A stretch of 64,000 nt of DNA, taken from contig CAXXMH010000005.1 of assembly GCA_963664665.2 (NCBI GenBank), forward strand, positions 62,001-126,000. Direction: 5' to 3'. The notes under the pieces were generated by a model, which made no database searches, was not told the DNA's origin, and was given only the letters and a program-made list of their open reading frames with translations. This DNA is from Bin55 sp963664665 (GTDB lineage Bacteria; Pseudomonadota; Gammaproteobacteria; Pseudomonadales; Azotimanducaceae). The translations under genes were made by a program, and so were the position numbers. Shown here piece after piece: positions 32,586 through 41,319 of this stretch; within the stretch, counting starts at the first letter, position 1, and the number at the start of each line of letters is the position of its first letter.

Positions 32586-32987
32586 TTAAGCGGCGACTTG
32601 ACGTTCAGGCTGTATAACCTGACCATCAACGCGAGCCCAATCGACACCAATCAAGCGCGTCCTAAGACTAACGCGAGTTTGAGCCTCATCGGTCTCTTTC
32701 TTCGAGGTGTATGGAACACCTTCCAGATCGCTCAACCTAAAGCGAATCAGAACGTTGCGTCCTTGAGCGACATCGTCCGCCAAGATGCGCACCCATTCGT
32801 GCGCTTGCGTACCTGACACTTTCGCATCGAAATACGTCTTCTTGACGTTGCCAGCCCGCCCGCGGAGCGCGGCGATTTTCACGGTGAGAAATGGCATCCC
32901 TTCTTCCATGGTCACTTCCGTGACCCGGTTCAGGTAACCAACACCAGTCGTGAATAAATCGAAGTAACTCACTTGGCGAGTCTTCAT
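32586..32987 (-). CDS. DUF3577 / STY4534-family ICE protein
   Basis: A 133-aa protein: VSYFDLFTTGVGYLNRVTEV, then FLTVKIAALRGRAG, YFDAKVSGTQAHEWVRIL, and NVLIRFRLSDLEGVPYTSK, all diagnostic of the STY4534-like ICE family, annotated as a replication protein in related elements. The ATG at 32987 overlaps the stop of the small upstream gene; an in-frame GTG directly before it is an alternative. A GAGGA Shine-Dalgarno is present. Confidence 0.88.
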   Translation of the reverse strand: MKTRQVSYFDLFTTGVGYLNRVTEVTMEEGMPFLTVKIAALRGRAGNVKKTYFDAKVSGTQAHEWVRILADDVAQGRNVLIRFRLSDLEGVPYTSKKETDEAQTRVSLRTRLIGVDWARVDGQVIQPERQVAA

Positions 32988-33193
32988 CACACGTCCTCAT
33001 GCAATGGTTGGTGGCGAGACAATCGAAACTGCATCGCCGTCGTGAAAGCGTTGCGAATAAATCCGCAAGCCGTTGAAGTAAGGTACACGCGTAGACTTAA
33101 AAAGTCCGCGCGCTGTATGCCGGTTTCAGTACCCGTTGGCATCTCTACCGCTAAATCCGTAGCGGCCACGATATGGGTTAATCCTTCGATCAT
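32987..33193 (-). CDS. Small coupled ICE protein of unknown function
   Basis: A 68-aa protein beginning MIEGLTHIVAATDLAVEMPT. Its start overlaps the TIGR03761 stop (ATGA) and its stop overlaps the DUF3577 start, so it is surely expressed. It occupies a slot where other PFGI-1-class elements carry DUF3158-type genes, but I do not recognise it as that family. It may be a shortened or novel protein. Confidence 0.55.
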   Translation of the reverse strand: MIEGLTHIVAATDLAVEMPTGTETGIQRADFLSLRVYLTSTACGFIRNAFTTAMQFRLSRHQPLHEDV

Positions 33194-33942
33194 TCGAACA
33201 CCATGCTGTCGCTGGCGTTTTCATGGATCGCCGGGGGGATTTCTGGTGAAGCTGCGCCTCGGATCGGTGGCGCAAACGGTGAACGTCGTTTTCCCGACAG
33301 AATGTCTGCCGGCAACACGCCCATCAGCGCTTCAGCACGCTGAAATATTGGCTGCGCGTTCACCGCAGCATCGCGTGTGATTCCTAGTCTGCGAAATCGC
33401 GGCGGCAGATTGAATACGGCACGAATCCGACGAGCGCATCCCCGAACAACATCCTGACACTGTGCGTCATTGATCACGCCAATCCGTTTCGCCGTAAAGG
33501 CATGGCACGCGATCTCGTCGAATTGCCCTAACATCCGAGCAGCGCGATAGGCGTACGGCGTCGAAAACCGTAAAGCCATACGGAACGGTTCTTTAACTTC
33601 CGCAGGCGCAATCTGGAGCGTCCGCGTGCTTTGCAGCTGTAAATTCAGATGCTTCATTTCGTTGTCCATTCGTGCTTCAGCAGTGGACATAGCCTCGTGT
33701 ACTTGAATGAGGAACCAGTCGGCGTACGGATCGCCTTCAGCGGCAGCTTGCCACACTAATCGCAACCGATCAGCAAATGCGAGCAAACCTGAGATAAGCG
33801 GTTTGTCCTTGACCATGCGACCACGTACGAGGAGCTGTGCGTGACGTGTTTGCAACACCAGGTGAAGTTGGCTTTGGAGCGTACCGCTGAAATTCGGCTT
33901 GTTCGCCTTGCCATTCACAGCAGTGCGCTGAACTTGGTCCAT
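33190..33942 (-). CDS. ICE protein TIGR03761 (PFL_4669 class)
   Basis: A 250-aa protein with the family pattern SGTLQSQLHLVLQTRHAQLLV, GDPYADWFLIQVHEAM, and FRMALRFSTPYAYRAARMLGQFDE. It belongs to the core maintenance set of PFGI-1-class elements and its biochemical role is unknown. Upstream is a 348-base gap with four copies of a palindrome. The gene is followed by the coupled small gene and DUF3577. Confidence 0.9.
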   Translation of the reverse strand: MDQVQRTAVNGKANKPNFSGTLQSQLHLVLQTRHAQLLVRGRMVKDKPLISGLLAFADRLRLVWQAAAEGDPYADWFLIQVHEAMSTAEARMDNEMKHLNLQLQSTRTLQIAPAEVKEPFRMALRFSTPYAYRAARMLGQFDEIACHAFTAKRIGVINDAQCQDVVRGCARRIRAVFNLPPRFRRLGITRDAAVNAQPIFQRAEALMGVLPADILSGKRRSPFAPPIRGAASPEIPPAIHENASDSMVFE

Positions 33943-34290
33943 GAAAGGGTCCGAAATCTTTGAGACGTGAATTTGATGGCGATACGCCCACGAATGACGG
34001 CTAAAACGATTCGGGGCTCGTCGTGGTTCCTAGTGCTAACTCAATGAAGAGCTGGTTAAGTACTGAGGTGAGAGTGATTGATAACCTGGTTATCAGTTTG
34101 TCGCCCAGATCGTCGCCTGTCGGGAAAGTTCAAGTCTGCGGGCGATAACCCGGTTATCAGGGTCGATATTTGCCGCGATCGCGATTCGGTTTAACCGGAT
34201 TTGCCGATGTACGATGGTGATAACCCGGTTATCAGTGCCCTACTCCGGTTCGTGATAACCTGGTTATCAGGATCTAAGTTCGCGAGATAT
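33943..34290. other. Intergenic region with four palindromes
   Basis: This 348-base gap between the TIGR03761 and DUF2857 genes holds the four palindromes listed separately at 34079-34269. No protein-coding frame is supported here. It is the only sizeable gap inside the maintenance operon and a candidate promoter or centromere region. Confidence 0.6.
34079..34269. repeat. Four copies of a palindrome, GATAACC-Y-GGTTATC
   Basis: Cores GATAACC(C/T)GGTTATC occur at 34080-34094, 34144-34158, 34219-34233 and 34254-34268. Three copies (34079-34095, 34218-34234, 34253-34269) extend to a perfect 17-base palindrome TGATAACCYGGTTATCA, and the fourth matches except at its left-most base. Centres are 64, 75 and 35 bases apart. 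A dimeric DNA-binding protein such as ParB is the obvious candidate binder. Confidence 0.9.
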
Positions 34291-34848
34291 CTATCGCGAT
34301 TCCTCGCGGGTCCATTTCGACACTAGACTCCAGATGGCTCGTATTGAAACACCCGTTTCTTCGTGCAATGCCATGAAGTCGAAACCGTTTAAATCGAACG
34401 TGCCACGCTCATCCACCATTCTGCGCCATGCGGCATATAGCTCGTCCTCAACTTTGCGTTCCGGGAGTTGCGGACGACCTTGACCTAGGTTTGAAGGCAA
34501 GTGGCGCCGTCGTGCCGCATACTCTCGCGTCGACATGCCGAACAACTCATGCAGCATGTCGAACGGCGCATTCTTTTCTATAAGGCTAATTAACAGGTCT
34601 TCATTCTTTCGTTCGCGTTGCAGCAAATCGATCATCGGCCAGAACACCTGCCGGTTAAGTGAAATCGAGAGGCAGTGTGCTTTCATCGTTTCCACCCGTG
34701 ACAAATCGAGCATGTGCAGCTCGCGGAGCGCTTCGACTTCCTTCTCGCCGAATTGCATGTGCTGCAGTGAACGCAGATCGCCTTCTGCAAGACATCGCAT
34801 CGCGTACATCAACACAGCACTGACCAGACTACCTTCTTTGGTGTTCAT
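34291..34848 (-). CDS. DUF2857 ICE protein
   Basis: A 185-aa helical protein with the DUF2857 pattern: LVSAVLMYAMRCLAEGDL, LQHMQFGEKEVEALREL, FGMSTREYAARRRHLPSNLGQGRP. It belongs to the ParB-adjacent ICE set and its role is unknown; the C-terminal RAIWSLVSKW helix could bind DNA. The gene follows parB with a three-base gap, so they are co-translated. The four palindromes follow its stop. Confidence 0.88.
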   Translation of the reverse strand: MNTKEGSLVSAVLMYAMRCLAEGDLRSLQHMQFGEKEVEALRELHMLDLSRVETMKAHCLSISLNRQVFWPMIDLLQRERKNEDLLISLIEKNAPFDMLHELFGMSTREYAARRRHLPSNLGQGRPQLPERKVEDELYAAWRRMVDERGTFDLNGFDFMALHEETGVSIRAIWSLVSKWTREESR

Positions 34849-34851
34849 CGT

Positions 34852-36174
34852 CTACGCCTTCCAAAGATTCAAGCCACTTTCGTCCGCGAGTTTGCGCATC
34901 CGCCGATATGCACCAAGCAGATCGACGACGTGATTCCAATCCGAGTCGTCAAGCGCATGAAGCAGTCGATCACCACAATCAAGCAAGTCGAATGCAGGCA
35001 GTGTGAGATAAACATCGCTTGCACGCCCGTTCGCGAGTGCTTCAGAGAGACGGGATTCCGGTTTCAGAATTTGCTTCAATACCCGTTTCGGCGTACGTGC
35101 TTGATCGCAAGCGGTCGCCAAGACCTTCCACAATCCAAGTTGAGTTTTGGTGGCATTGCCTTTCGGCAGTTCGCACATACAGTAGCCGAACCGAGCATCA
35201 ATGGTCACATGAACACAGTCGTTCAGCTCAAACCGTTCGGTCAGTGCCACGCAGGCTTCTATCGCCGTCGAACGTGCTTTCTGTAACTCGCGTTCGACGT
35301 TGAATGGTCGCTGCTCTGCGGGTTCGTCTTGCTTACGAGACTCGTCAGGAATGACCGGCACATACTGATCTAGTTCAATCGGATCGCCGGCACGTTCGGC
35401 ATCGAGCATGAAGAGCACGCCATTGATATCGAGCTCCGCCGCGACCGCGATTTCGTTCGCGACGTTATTGGTAAGTTCATCCAAATCAAACGTAGCGCCA
35501 TCGCAGTTCTTCACCAGCTCGCTGAAGAGCTCAGTAAATTCGCCTTCCTCTTCGGGGCAATGTCGATCCCAAATCTTGACGGCACAGTGTTCTAACGCGC
35601 GTACGGCCGTGACCTGTCGCTTGCCCATACCATGTTCCAGTGCGGTTGGTAAAAGCCCGTAAAGTCGATTCGCGGCGTAGTCCATAGCCGATATCACTGG
35701 TTGACTGACCACGTAACCATGTTCATTGAGTTGCCGCGCGAGTTCGCGCTGCGAAAGCGGTGGAGCATCAGGAGGTGTTGCCAGCTTGGCGAATTCCATC
35801 ACGCCTAACGCGCGTTCGATGAACATCAAGTTACCGCGCATGTCGTTCTCACGCAGGTGGGCGACGAGAACATTGACTTCACTCGTCCACTGTTTGACGA
35901 TACAAGGGACCTTGGCAAACGTGTCATCGCCAGCTTCATGCAATGACTGTGCGATGTTCAGCCGCGTGTTGCCACCAGCCTGGAGTGTGTAGTTTTTAGC
36001 ACCGGGTTTGCGCGTAACCACGAGAGGCGACTCGATGCCGTTCTTCTCAAGTGAATTCTTGATCCGTTCGTATTCAGGATTCTGAGTGACTCTGGGATTG
36101 TTCGCATAACAAGCGATTTGGTCGACGGGTAATTCAGCGTATCGATTAATCGGTTTCGATGACGATGTAGGCAT
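34852..36174 (-). CDS. parB: ParB-family partition protein (PFGI-1 ICE class, TIGR03764)
   Basis: A 440-aa ParB protein. The N-terminal ParB nuclease-type domain includes PVDQIACYANNPR and RIKNSLEKNGIESPLVVT, then YTLQAGGNTRLNIAQSL, the CTP-binding GGNTR box. A helix-turn-helix (LSQRELARQLNEHGYVVSQPVIS) follows. The class-specific C-terminus has CMCELPKGNATKTQLGLWKVL. No parA lies upstream; the divergent neighbour is an SDR. It is the first gene of the maintenance operon. Confidence 0.9.
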   Translation of the reverse strand: MPTSSSKPINRYAELPVDQIACYANNPRVTQNPEYERIKNSLEKNGIESPLVVTRKPGAKNYTLQAGGNTRLNIAQSLHEAGDDTFAKVPCIVKQWTSEVNVLVAHLRENDMRGNLMFIERALGVMEFAKLATPPDAPPLSQRELARQLNEHGYVVSQPVISAMDYAANRLYGLLPTALEHGMGKRQVTAVRALEHCAVKIWDRHCPEEEGEFTELFSELVKNCDGATFDLDELTNNVANEIAVAAELDINGVLFMLDAERAGDPIELDQYVPVIPDESRKQDEPAEQRPFNVERELQKARSTAIEACVALTERFELNDCVHVTIDARFGYCMCELPKGNATKTQLGLWKVLATACDQARTPKRVLKQILKPESRLSEALANGRASDVYLTLPAFDLLDCGDRLLHALDDSDWNHVVDLLGAYRRMRKLADESGLNLWKA

Positions 36175-36213
36175 ATATGCTCATGCTCCTTCGTTCGTGA
36201 TCGAGGAATATGT

Positions 36214-36252
36214 AAAGTCGGTTATAACTGTTATTCCGTATAGTATAACAAA
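36214..36252 (-). promoter_or_regulatory. Possible parB promoter/operator
   Basis: The region upstream of parB carries GTTATAAC (36221-36228) and, inverted, GTATAAC (36243-36249) around a TATACT-like -10 box on the minus strand (36242-36247). The half-sites resemble the GGTTAT arm of the four downstream palindromes, so ParB might autoregulate here (inference). The rest of 36175-36440 shows no gene. Confidence 0.35.
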
Positions 36253-36440
36253 ACTGTAACGATGTTCACTTGATTTACCTTCGCGCACGCGATTTCACCA
36301 ACCCGAGCGTGACAAAACGAGGGATCGAATGGTCGTGTGGTCGCGCAACGTACATGCATAATCGCCTCGATTCGCGAGCGATCGATCATCTTCGTGATGG
36401 TTAGACATCGACCGAATTAACACGATTTCAAGGAATAGTT

Positions 36441-37517
36441 ATGCCCACCACCACTGTCAACGACGGACCAGTTGCGATTACGGGCGCGGCTGGTTACATC
36501 GGTTCGCACACCGTTCACGCTTTCCTAGAACGTGGCTACACAGTGCGCGCCTGCGTCACCAATGCGAATGCGCCGGAGAAGGTGAATCACCTAAAGGCGA
36601 TGATGGAAGAAGGCTTACCGGGCACTCTCGAGATCGTTGAAGGCAATATACTGCAAGAAGGCAGTTATGACGCGCCATTCAGTGAATGTTCAGCCGTCTT
36701 GCATGTCGGTACGCCTATGCTCTACGGAGGCGAAAACACGCCCCGCGAAACCTACGACGGCATGGTGGACGGTATCTACAAAGTGCTCGGCTCCGCAACC
36801 AAGTCAGGTACAGTTAAACGATTCGTGTATACGAGTTCATTTGCCGCGATAGGCCACCCCTCGCCTTCAGGATATTCGTACACGGAGGACGACTGGGCAG
36901 ACACTGGTCGAGAGCGCGACGCGAGTTGGACCGAAGACCGTATCGACAAGGATGGTGGTCTCGCATATGCCTGGGCAAAGGTTGCAACAGAACGGATCGT
37001 TAACTCGTACACCGACGAGCACGGCGGCTTTGATGGCGTGTCTATCTGTCCCTGCGTCGTACTTGGTCCTTTGCTTTCGACGGCACACGAAGGATTGGGA
37101 TCATGGCAGTACGCACTCGCGCGCATGTTAGAAGGCAAGCCTTGTCCGCGCGGCTGGCAAGCGCTTTGGAACGTTGTCGACGTGCGCGATGTCGGTGAAG
37201 CTCACGCACGAGTTTGCGAGAGTGACAACGTCGAACCAAGTAGCCGATACCAGCTGACGGCGACCGACGAGCGGGGTGAGTTGAACGTTGATCAACTACA
37301 AGAACACCTTCAGAACCTTTTTCCAGATCTCACCGTGGGAGGTCGTCCTGAAGAAATGGCCGCATTCCTCGAACGGCGCGGAAAAATCCACGATGGCCCG
37401 CGAGCACACTGCACGAAAGCGATCAACGACCTAGGCCTACAAACACACGCAATCGAAGACACGCTTAAGACCACCGGCGAGACCATGATTTCACTCGGTC
37501 TCTGCAAGCCTGACTAG
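36441..37517 (+). CDS. NAD(P)-dependent epimerase/reductase (extended SDR)
   Basis: A 358-aa extended short-chain dehydrogenase related to dihydroflavonol reductases. The nucleotide-binding motif is ITGAAGYIGSHT (about residues 13-24) and the catalytic YxxxK is YAWAK (about 175). VYTSSFAAIGHP and the SICPCVVLGPLLS segment are typical. A Shine-Dalgarno AAGGAA precedes the ATG. It stands alone, divergent from parB. Substrate unknown. Confidence 0.88.
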   Translation: MPTTTVNDGPVAITGAAGYIGSHTVHAFLERGYTVRACVTNANAPEKVNHLKAMMEEGLPGTLEIVEGNILQEGSYDAPFSECSAVLHVGTPMLYGGENTPRETYDGMVDGIYKVLGSATKSGTVKRFVYTSSFAAIGHPSPSGYSYTEDDWADTGRERDASWTEDRIDKDGGLAYAWAKVATERIVNSYTDEHGGFDGVSICPCVVLGPLLSTAHEGLGSWQYALARMLEGKPCPRGWQALWNVVDVRDVGEAHARVCESDNVEPSSRYQLTATDERGELNVDQLQEHLQNLFPDLTVGGRPEEMAAFLERRGKIHDGPRAHCTKAINDLGLQTHAIEDTLKTTGETMISLGLCKPD

Positions 37518-37648
37518 AAGTACCCAATTCAGTGTAGTCTTGATTCTTGACCAATCTTGTGACGAGATCAGATGATCATCCTCAACTTCGATCAAAAATT
37601 CGAAGAAGGAGTCATTAGGATTTTCTTTTATTTGTACTCGACAATGCC

Positions 37649-37906
37649 ATGGGACTGAATGTAAAGAATGAGGAGATCTGTCGTCTAGCTGAAGAACTCG
37701 TAGAGCTCACTGGCGAAACAAAGACCTGTGCAATTACGGTAGTGTTGCGCGAACGACTGGATCGAGAACGACGAGAGCACAACACGGACGTGAAACTCCA
37801 AGAAATGCGGGTTATCGCCAAACGTTGCGCTGCTCTAGTAGGTCCCGGATCTTCGTCCCAAGAGCACCGGGACGAACTGTACGATGAACACGGCGTACCC
37901 CATTAA
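37649..37906 (+). CDS. vapB: VapB antitoxin (Rv0623/PSK family)
   Basis: An 85-aa antitoxin of the Rv0623-like family: LNVKNEEICRLAEELVELTGETKTCAI (ribbon-helix-helix DNA-binding part), then a C-terminal helix and the DELYDEHGVP ending. The gene should be followed directly by vapC. Instead only a short broken vapC remnant follows (37903-38016). The protein also resembles the orphan at 44377-44631. Confidence 0.85.
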   Translation: MGLNVKNEEICRLAEELVELTGETKTCAITVVLRERLDRERREHNTDVKLQEMRVIAKRCAALVGPGSSSQEHRDELYDEHGVPH

Positions 37907-38016
37907 TCAGCGATAGTTTTGCGCGACTTGAGATACTCTCTCCGGAAGTGGAATCCGCGCAATTCAAATCCCTGATCGGCGCTAGTGTTTGTCGAATGTC
38001 TCTAGCGAATGTTTGA
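37903..38016 (+). pseudogene. vapC remnant
   Basis: A frame overlapping the vapB stop reads SDSFARLEILSPEVESAQFK, then SLIGASVCRMSLANV and a stop. This fits the first part of Rv0624-like VapC (D-x-S-A-x-x-A-I-L, E-P-E-A-x-x-F, CRMSAAN) with the first catalytic Asp context damaged and the rest deleted. After the stop a weak TANVLERRL-like stretch appears. The toxin must be non-functional. Confidence 0.6.
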
Positions 38017-38127
38017 GAAACTGCCAACGTACTAGAGCGACGACTTCGGCCGGTCATTCCGTATGACAGATGACACCCGAGACTCGAAGTCCGGTCTCCC
38101 GCTCTTCGCCAGAGAGTGTCACCATAC

Positions 38128-39285
38128 CTAGTTCGCGAATTCACCCTCCCATAAACGCATAACAAAGTCGGCCTCGGAGAGCACTTCAATGTGATCATCT
38201 GTGACAAATGACGTGTCTTCAGAACAAACGAGGATTCTTCGCGATACCTCCGGGTGATCCTTCGCAAGTTCCCGCAAGCCTTTGAAGTGTCGCGTAGCGA
38301 TGCGTCGCGTCGCCTTTGCCTCAATCGCTACGCGCATGTCACCGATGATGAAATCAACTTCACTGCCTGAACTCAATCGCCAATATGCGATCGGTTCGCG
38401 CATCTTGGTGTATTCCATATATGTCTGTAACTCGTGGAATACCCAGCTCTCAAACGCATGTCCGAAACTAATCGATTCCCTCTCAAGTTCATTACGTCGA
38501 GCCAAAACGTTGACCACACCCACATCAGAAAAGTAAAACTTTGGCATGTGCGTGACCCGGCGCTTCGGTCGACGTCGGAATGATGGCAGCCAATCGCCGT
38601 GCATGGCATCAACGAGAATCTCGTAGTAGTTCTTAACGGTTTGACTCGAGACACCACAGTCGGCTGCGACATTCTTAAAGTTGACTATTTCCGTGTCAGC
38701 GATCGCGGCAGACGATAAGAATTCAGTAAAAGCTGGCACATTTCTGAGCTCAGCTTCGTTGGCAACCTCCGTCGTCAAATAGTCATAGACGTACGCGTCG
38801 CGATAGTCGCGCCAACGCGTCGAGTCGTAAATGCGTGGCACGAAACCGCTGTTCAACAGACGCACTAAGTTGAAATCGCCTCGAAGTTCGTGCGCGGATA
38901 GACCATGTAGTCGATAGCTCAACGCACGGCCACCAAGTAAATTCACGCCGCCGCGTCTTAATCGACGCGCATTCGAACTACAGATAGTGAACGCTAGCCG
39001 CTCGTTTTCGATGAGCCAATGAACTTCATTGAGCAGCTCGGGTACGCGTTGAACTTCGTCGATGACCACACGACTTGGTCGAACCGTCGGATTAGCCTGT
39101 AATTCTTGACGTAATCGCTGAGGCTGACGACGGTACCGATCGAACTGCTCTCCCTGGAGCAAGTCGACAAACAGCGCGTGCGGATACCTCTCCTTCAGAA
39201 GCGTAGTTTTTCCACTTTGACGCACGCCCCACAAAAAGAAAGATGTCAAGCTATCAGTAGGCAATTCCAACTGACGACGATACAT
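38128..39285 (-). CDS. AAA_14/DUF4143 ATPase (intact type)
   Basis: A 385-aa ATPase with Walker A (GVRQSGKTT, residues 19-27) and Walker B RVVIDEVQRV with the catalytic Glu. DUF4143 continues through YDYLTTEVANEAELRNV, and the C-terminus has the PD-(D/E)XK-type pair SEVDFII and AIEAKAT. The family is widespread, often in genomic islands, and its function is not established; some are suggested to act with toxin-antitoxin or mobile elements. The upstream DNA (39290-39350) is AT-rich with repeated AATATT boxes. Confidence 0.88.
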   Translation of the reverse strand: MYRRQLELPTDSLTSFFLWGVRQSGKTTLLKERYPHALFVDLLQGEQFDRYRRQPQRLRQELQANPTVRPSRVVIDEVQRVPELLNEVHWLIENERLAFTICSSNARRLRRGGVNLLGGRALSYRLHGLSAHELRGDFNLVRLLNSGFVPRIYDSTRWRDYRDAYVYDYLTTEVANEAELRNVPAFTEFLSSAAIADTEIVNFKNVAADCGVSSQTVKNYYEILVDAMHGDWLPSFRRRPKRRVTHMPKFYFSDVGVVNVLARRNELERESISFGHAFESWVFHELQTYMEYTKMREPIAYWRLSSGSEVDFIIGDMRVAIEAKATRRIATRHFKGLRELAKDHPEVSRRILVCSEDTSFVTDDHIEVLSEADFVMRLWEGEFAN

Positions 39286-39628
39286 AACCTACAATATTTC
39301 CTGTAATATTCAATTAGTATTTGAATTTTACACGAAATATTCAAGTTCAAGCAAGCTAATCCGTTCCGTACTCTAGTTTTGACACGTCATAACTATTTGA
39401 TCTGACAACGTAATTTGTGGTTTTACGATTCACGACGACGATGTCGTAGTCAGAGCTGCAGACTCGAAGGTCGTAAGTATTTAGGTAGATCCAAACGGCT
39501 GAGGATTCTCTACGAGACACTCATCGTACAGCGAACGCAGTGAGACGAGCAAGTGCGGCCACTTTAACTCGCCATCGACCGTTCGCGGAAATTCGACGAT
39601 CAATCTCTCGAAAGATGCCCGGCGCTCG
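39286..39628. other. Intergenic region, AT-rich at left end
   Basis: The first 60 bases contain three AATATT-type boxes, a possible regulatory region for the AAA_14 gene. I see no gene in the rest. Confidence 0.45.
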
Positions 39629-40612
39629 TCACGGTGATTCGACGTTCACCCGGTCTGCCCAGCACTGGTATCCGACACATGCATCCGCTATCGTCTCCAG
39701 ATCGAAGCGACAGTATGTACGCTTTACTACGCCATATGCAAAAGGATGTTCAGTTGAACAGTTCTGATGTTCGTCAAAAGCAAATGCCTGCTGGTACCGC
39801 GTGATGACCTCATCGACAGTCGGTCGAACCGATTCCGGCACTTCCTTCATGTAACGTTTGAACAATACTCGAAACTTCGGTTCACTGTCGCCGTATGCCG
39901 CGGACGCAAGCCACCCCAATGCTCGAAGATTGCTTTTCTTGACGTTTTCCGTACCGTTGAAGAGGATGTATGCGAGACGTGACTGTGAGTCCTTAAATCC
40001 CCGCTTGGCGAGTTCTAGTAGCAACGGGTAGGCATCATCGTAGTACTCATCAGCATAGAGTTCGTTCGCTTCTGAACGACTACCACGCATTTGCTTGATT
40101 TCGGCAACTGAAAACTCCGCTGGGTCTAACGGAATGCGCTCAAACGAGTTACCAATCACGACCATCTCCTCCATGTAGAGTTCTTGTTCAGATGGCGTAG
40201 CCATAACGAAATCTAAATCGATATCCCCTTGAATAATCCGCGCAATCAGTCGTCGTTCGTGCGGCGTGCGGCGGTCCATTAACTTCGACATATGAAACAA
40301 TGGCGCTACGTTTCCTATGGAAATAGGTCTGTCATCTTTCTTGTTGGCCCGCTTTCGTTCGATTTTGGCGACCACTTCTCGGTAATTCACGATCGCACGG
40401 TGGTATCGTTTAACGACCCTTTCGTGCTCAAGAATTGCAGTGAGCGCTGCGATCTCTAATTCAGTTTGATTTGGAATCGCGCGTTCGTCGTACGCCTGCC
40501 CACCCGTACCTACGCCGAGCAAGAGCATAAATAGAACGAAGCGGAAAATAGAAGCGTGTGAGTATGTTGACTTAGCGGAAAACGTCGTATTCCGGTCGAG
40601 GTAATTTGACAT
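39629..40612 (-). CDS. Exported protein with Sel1-like repeats
   Basis: A 327-aa protein. A membrane/signal segment (FRFVLFMLLLGVGTGGQA, about residues 22-40) is followed by a helical region (residues 45-85) and Sel1/TPR-like helices: LYADEYYDDAYPLLLELAKRG and SNLRALGWLASAAYGDSEPKF. The C-terminus has four Cys (CSTEHPFAYG, YCRFDL, ACVGYQC) that could form disulfides in the periplasm. The start at 40612 (MSNYLD) is preferred over a GTG two codons upstream. Function unknown. Confidence 0.7.
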   Translation of the reverse strand: MSNYLDRNTTFSAKSTYSHASIFRFVLFMLLLGVGTGGQAYDERAIPNQTELEIAALTAILEHERVVKRYHRAIVNYREVVAKIERKRANKKDDRPISIGNVAPLFHMSKLMDRRTPHERRLIARIIQGDIDLDFVMATPSEQELYMEEMVVIGNSFERIPLDPAEFSVAEIKQMRGSRSEANELYADEYYDDAYPLLLELAKRGFKDSQSRLAYILFNGTENVKKSNLRALGWLASAAYGDSEPKFRVLFKRYMKEVPESVRPTVDEVITRYQQAFAFDEHQNCSTEHPFAYGVVKRTYCRFDLETIADACVGYQCWADRVNVESP

Positions 40613-40812
40613 AACCAACGCCTAGACGATGAATTTCGAAATATACTACCTGAACAGTTACTCGAAACCAAGCTTAATTCTCTGTAGTACTTCAACCACT
40701 TCGCGCTGAATTGACGAAATTTACGTGATATTGTGCGCGACGCGGGTGATATTTACTCGATAGTCTCTTGATAAAATGATTCAGTCGACTAGCTGGAAAC
40801 TGGAAAGCACCG

Positions 40813-41202
40813 ATGCAATCTCGATTGTTTGTTATTCCTGTGACACTGCTCATGCTGTCGCTGGCTGGCTGTTCTTTATCCGTAAACGACCTTCCGTATA
40901 CATTTGCCGAGAAGCATCTATACGACGAAGGATATCTTGAAGATCCTCACGTGAAATGTGAGTTAGGTTACCAGAAGATCTACTACGTGATCAACAATGA
41001 GTCCGAAGTACGCGGAAGTAATGTTCTCACGATGACGAATTGCTTAACCGCTGAACACGTCGCAAAATTAGAGGTGTTATCGACCGTGCCTCGAGAAATC
41101 TCGATTGAGTCACTAGCGACCGAATCCGATCCGAATAACGATCAAGTCGTCGAGATCATTGAGGCGTTTCGTACACCGCTTCCAGATTTGTCAGCGCGCT
41201 GA
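40813..41202 (+). CDS. Small lipoprotein, C-E-x-GY-x-K / NCLT family (copy 2)
   Basis: A 129-aa lipoprotein with a lipobox LAGC (residues 17-20). The conserved core KCELGYQKIYYV, then TNCLTAEHVAKL, matches copy 1 at 14856-15155. Between copies the spacing of the two cysteines differs by only a few residues. An acidic tail (ATESDPNNDQVVEII) extends the C-terminus. It is convergent with the unknown gene at 41320 and divergent from the Sel1-like protein. Function unknown. Confidence 0.75.
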   Translation: MQSRLFVIPVTLLMLSLAGCSLSVNDLPYTFAEKHLYDEGYLEDPHVKCELGYQKIYYVINNESEVRGSNVLTMTNCLTAEHVAKLEVLSTVPREISIESLATESDPNNDQVVEIIEAFRTPLPDLSAR

Positions 41203-41319
41203 AACGACATAGCTACGCCTATCAAATACGTAGACTGATAGCACCGCCTATAGCTAATGCTGGTCCTTCGAATGCGGAGCCATGAAGTTCAGATTGCGTT
41301 CACTCAGGCAGTATCACCC

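Larger units (their letters stand above)
31306..36174 (-). mobile_element. PFGI-1-class ICE replication/partition module (partial)
   Basis: Minus-strand genes in the order ParB, DUF2857, TIGR03761, small coupled gene, DUF3577, DUF6573 and heptad-repeat membrane protein match the maintenance region of PFGI-1-class elements. ParA, topoisomerase, single-strand binding protein and relaxase genes expected nearby are missing from this window. The block lies 17 kb from the transfer module, with unrelated genes between. Confidence 0.82.
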
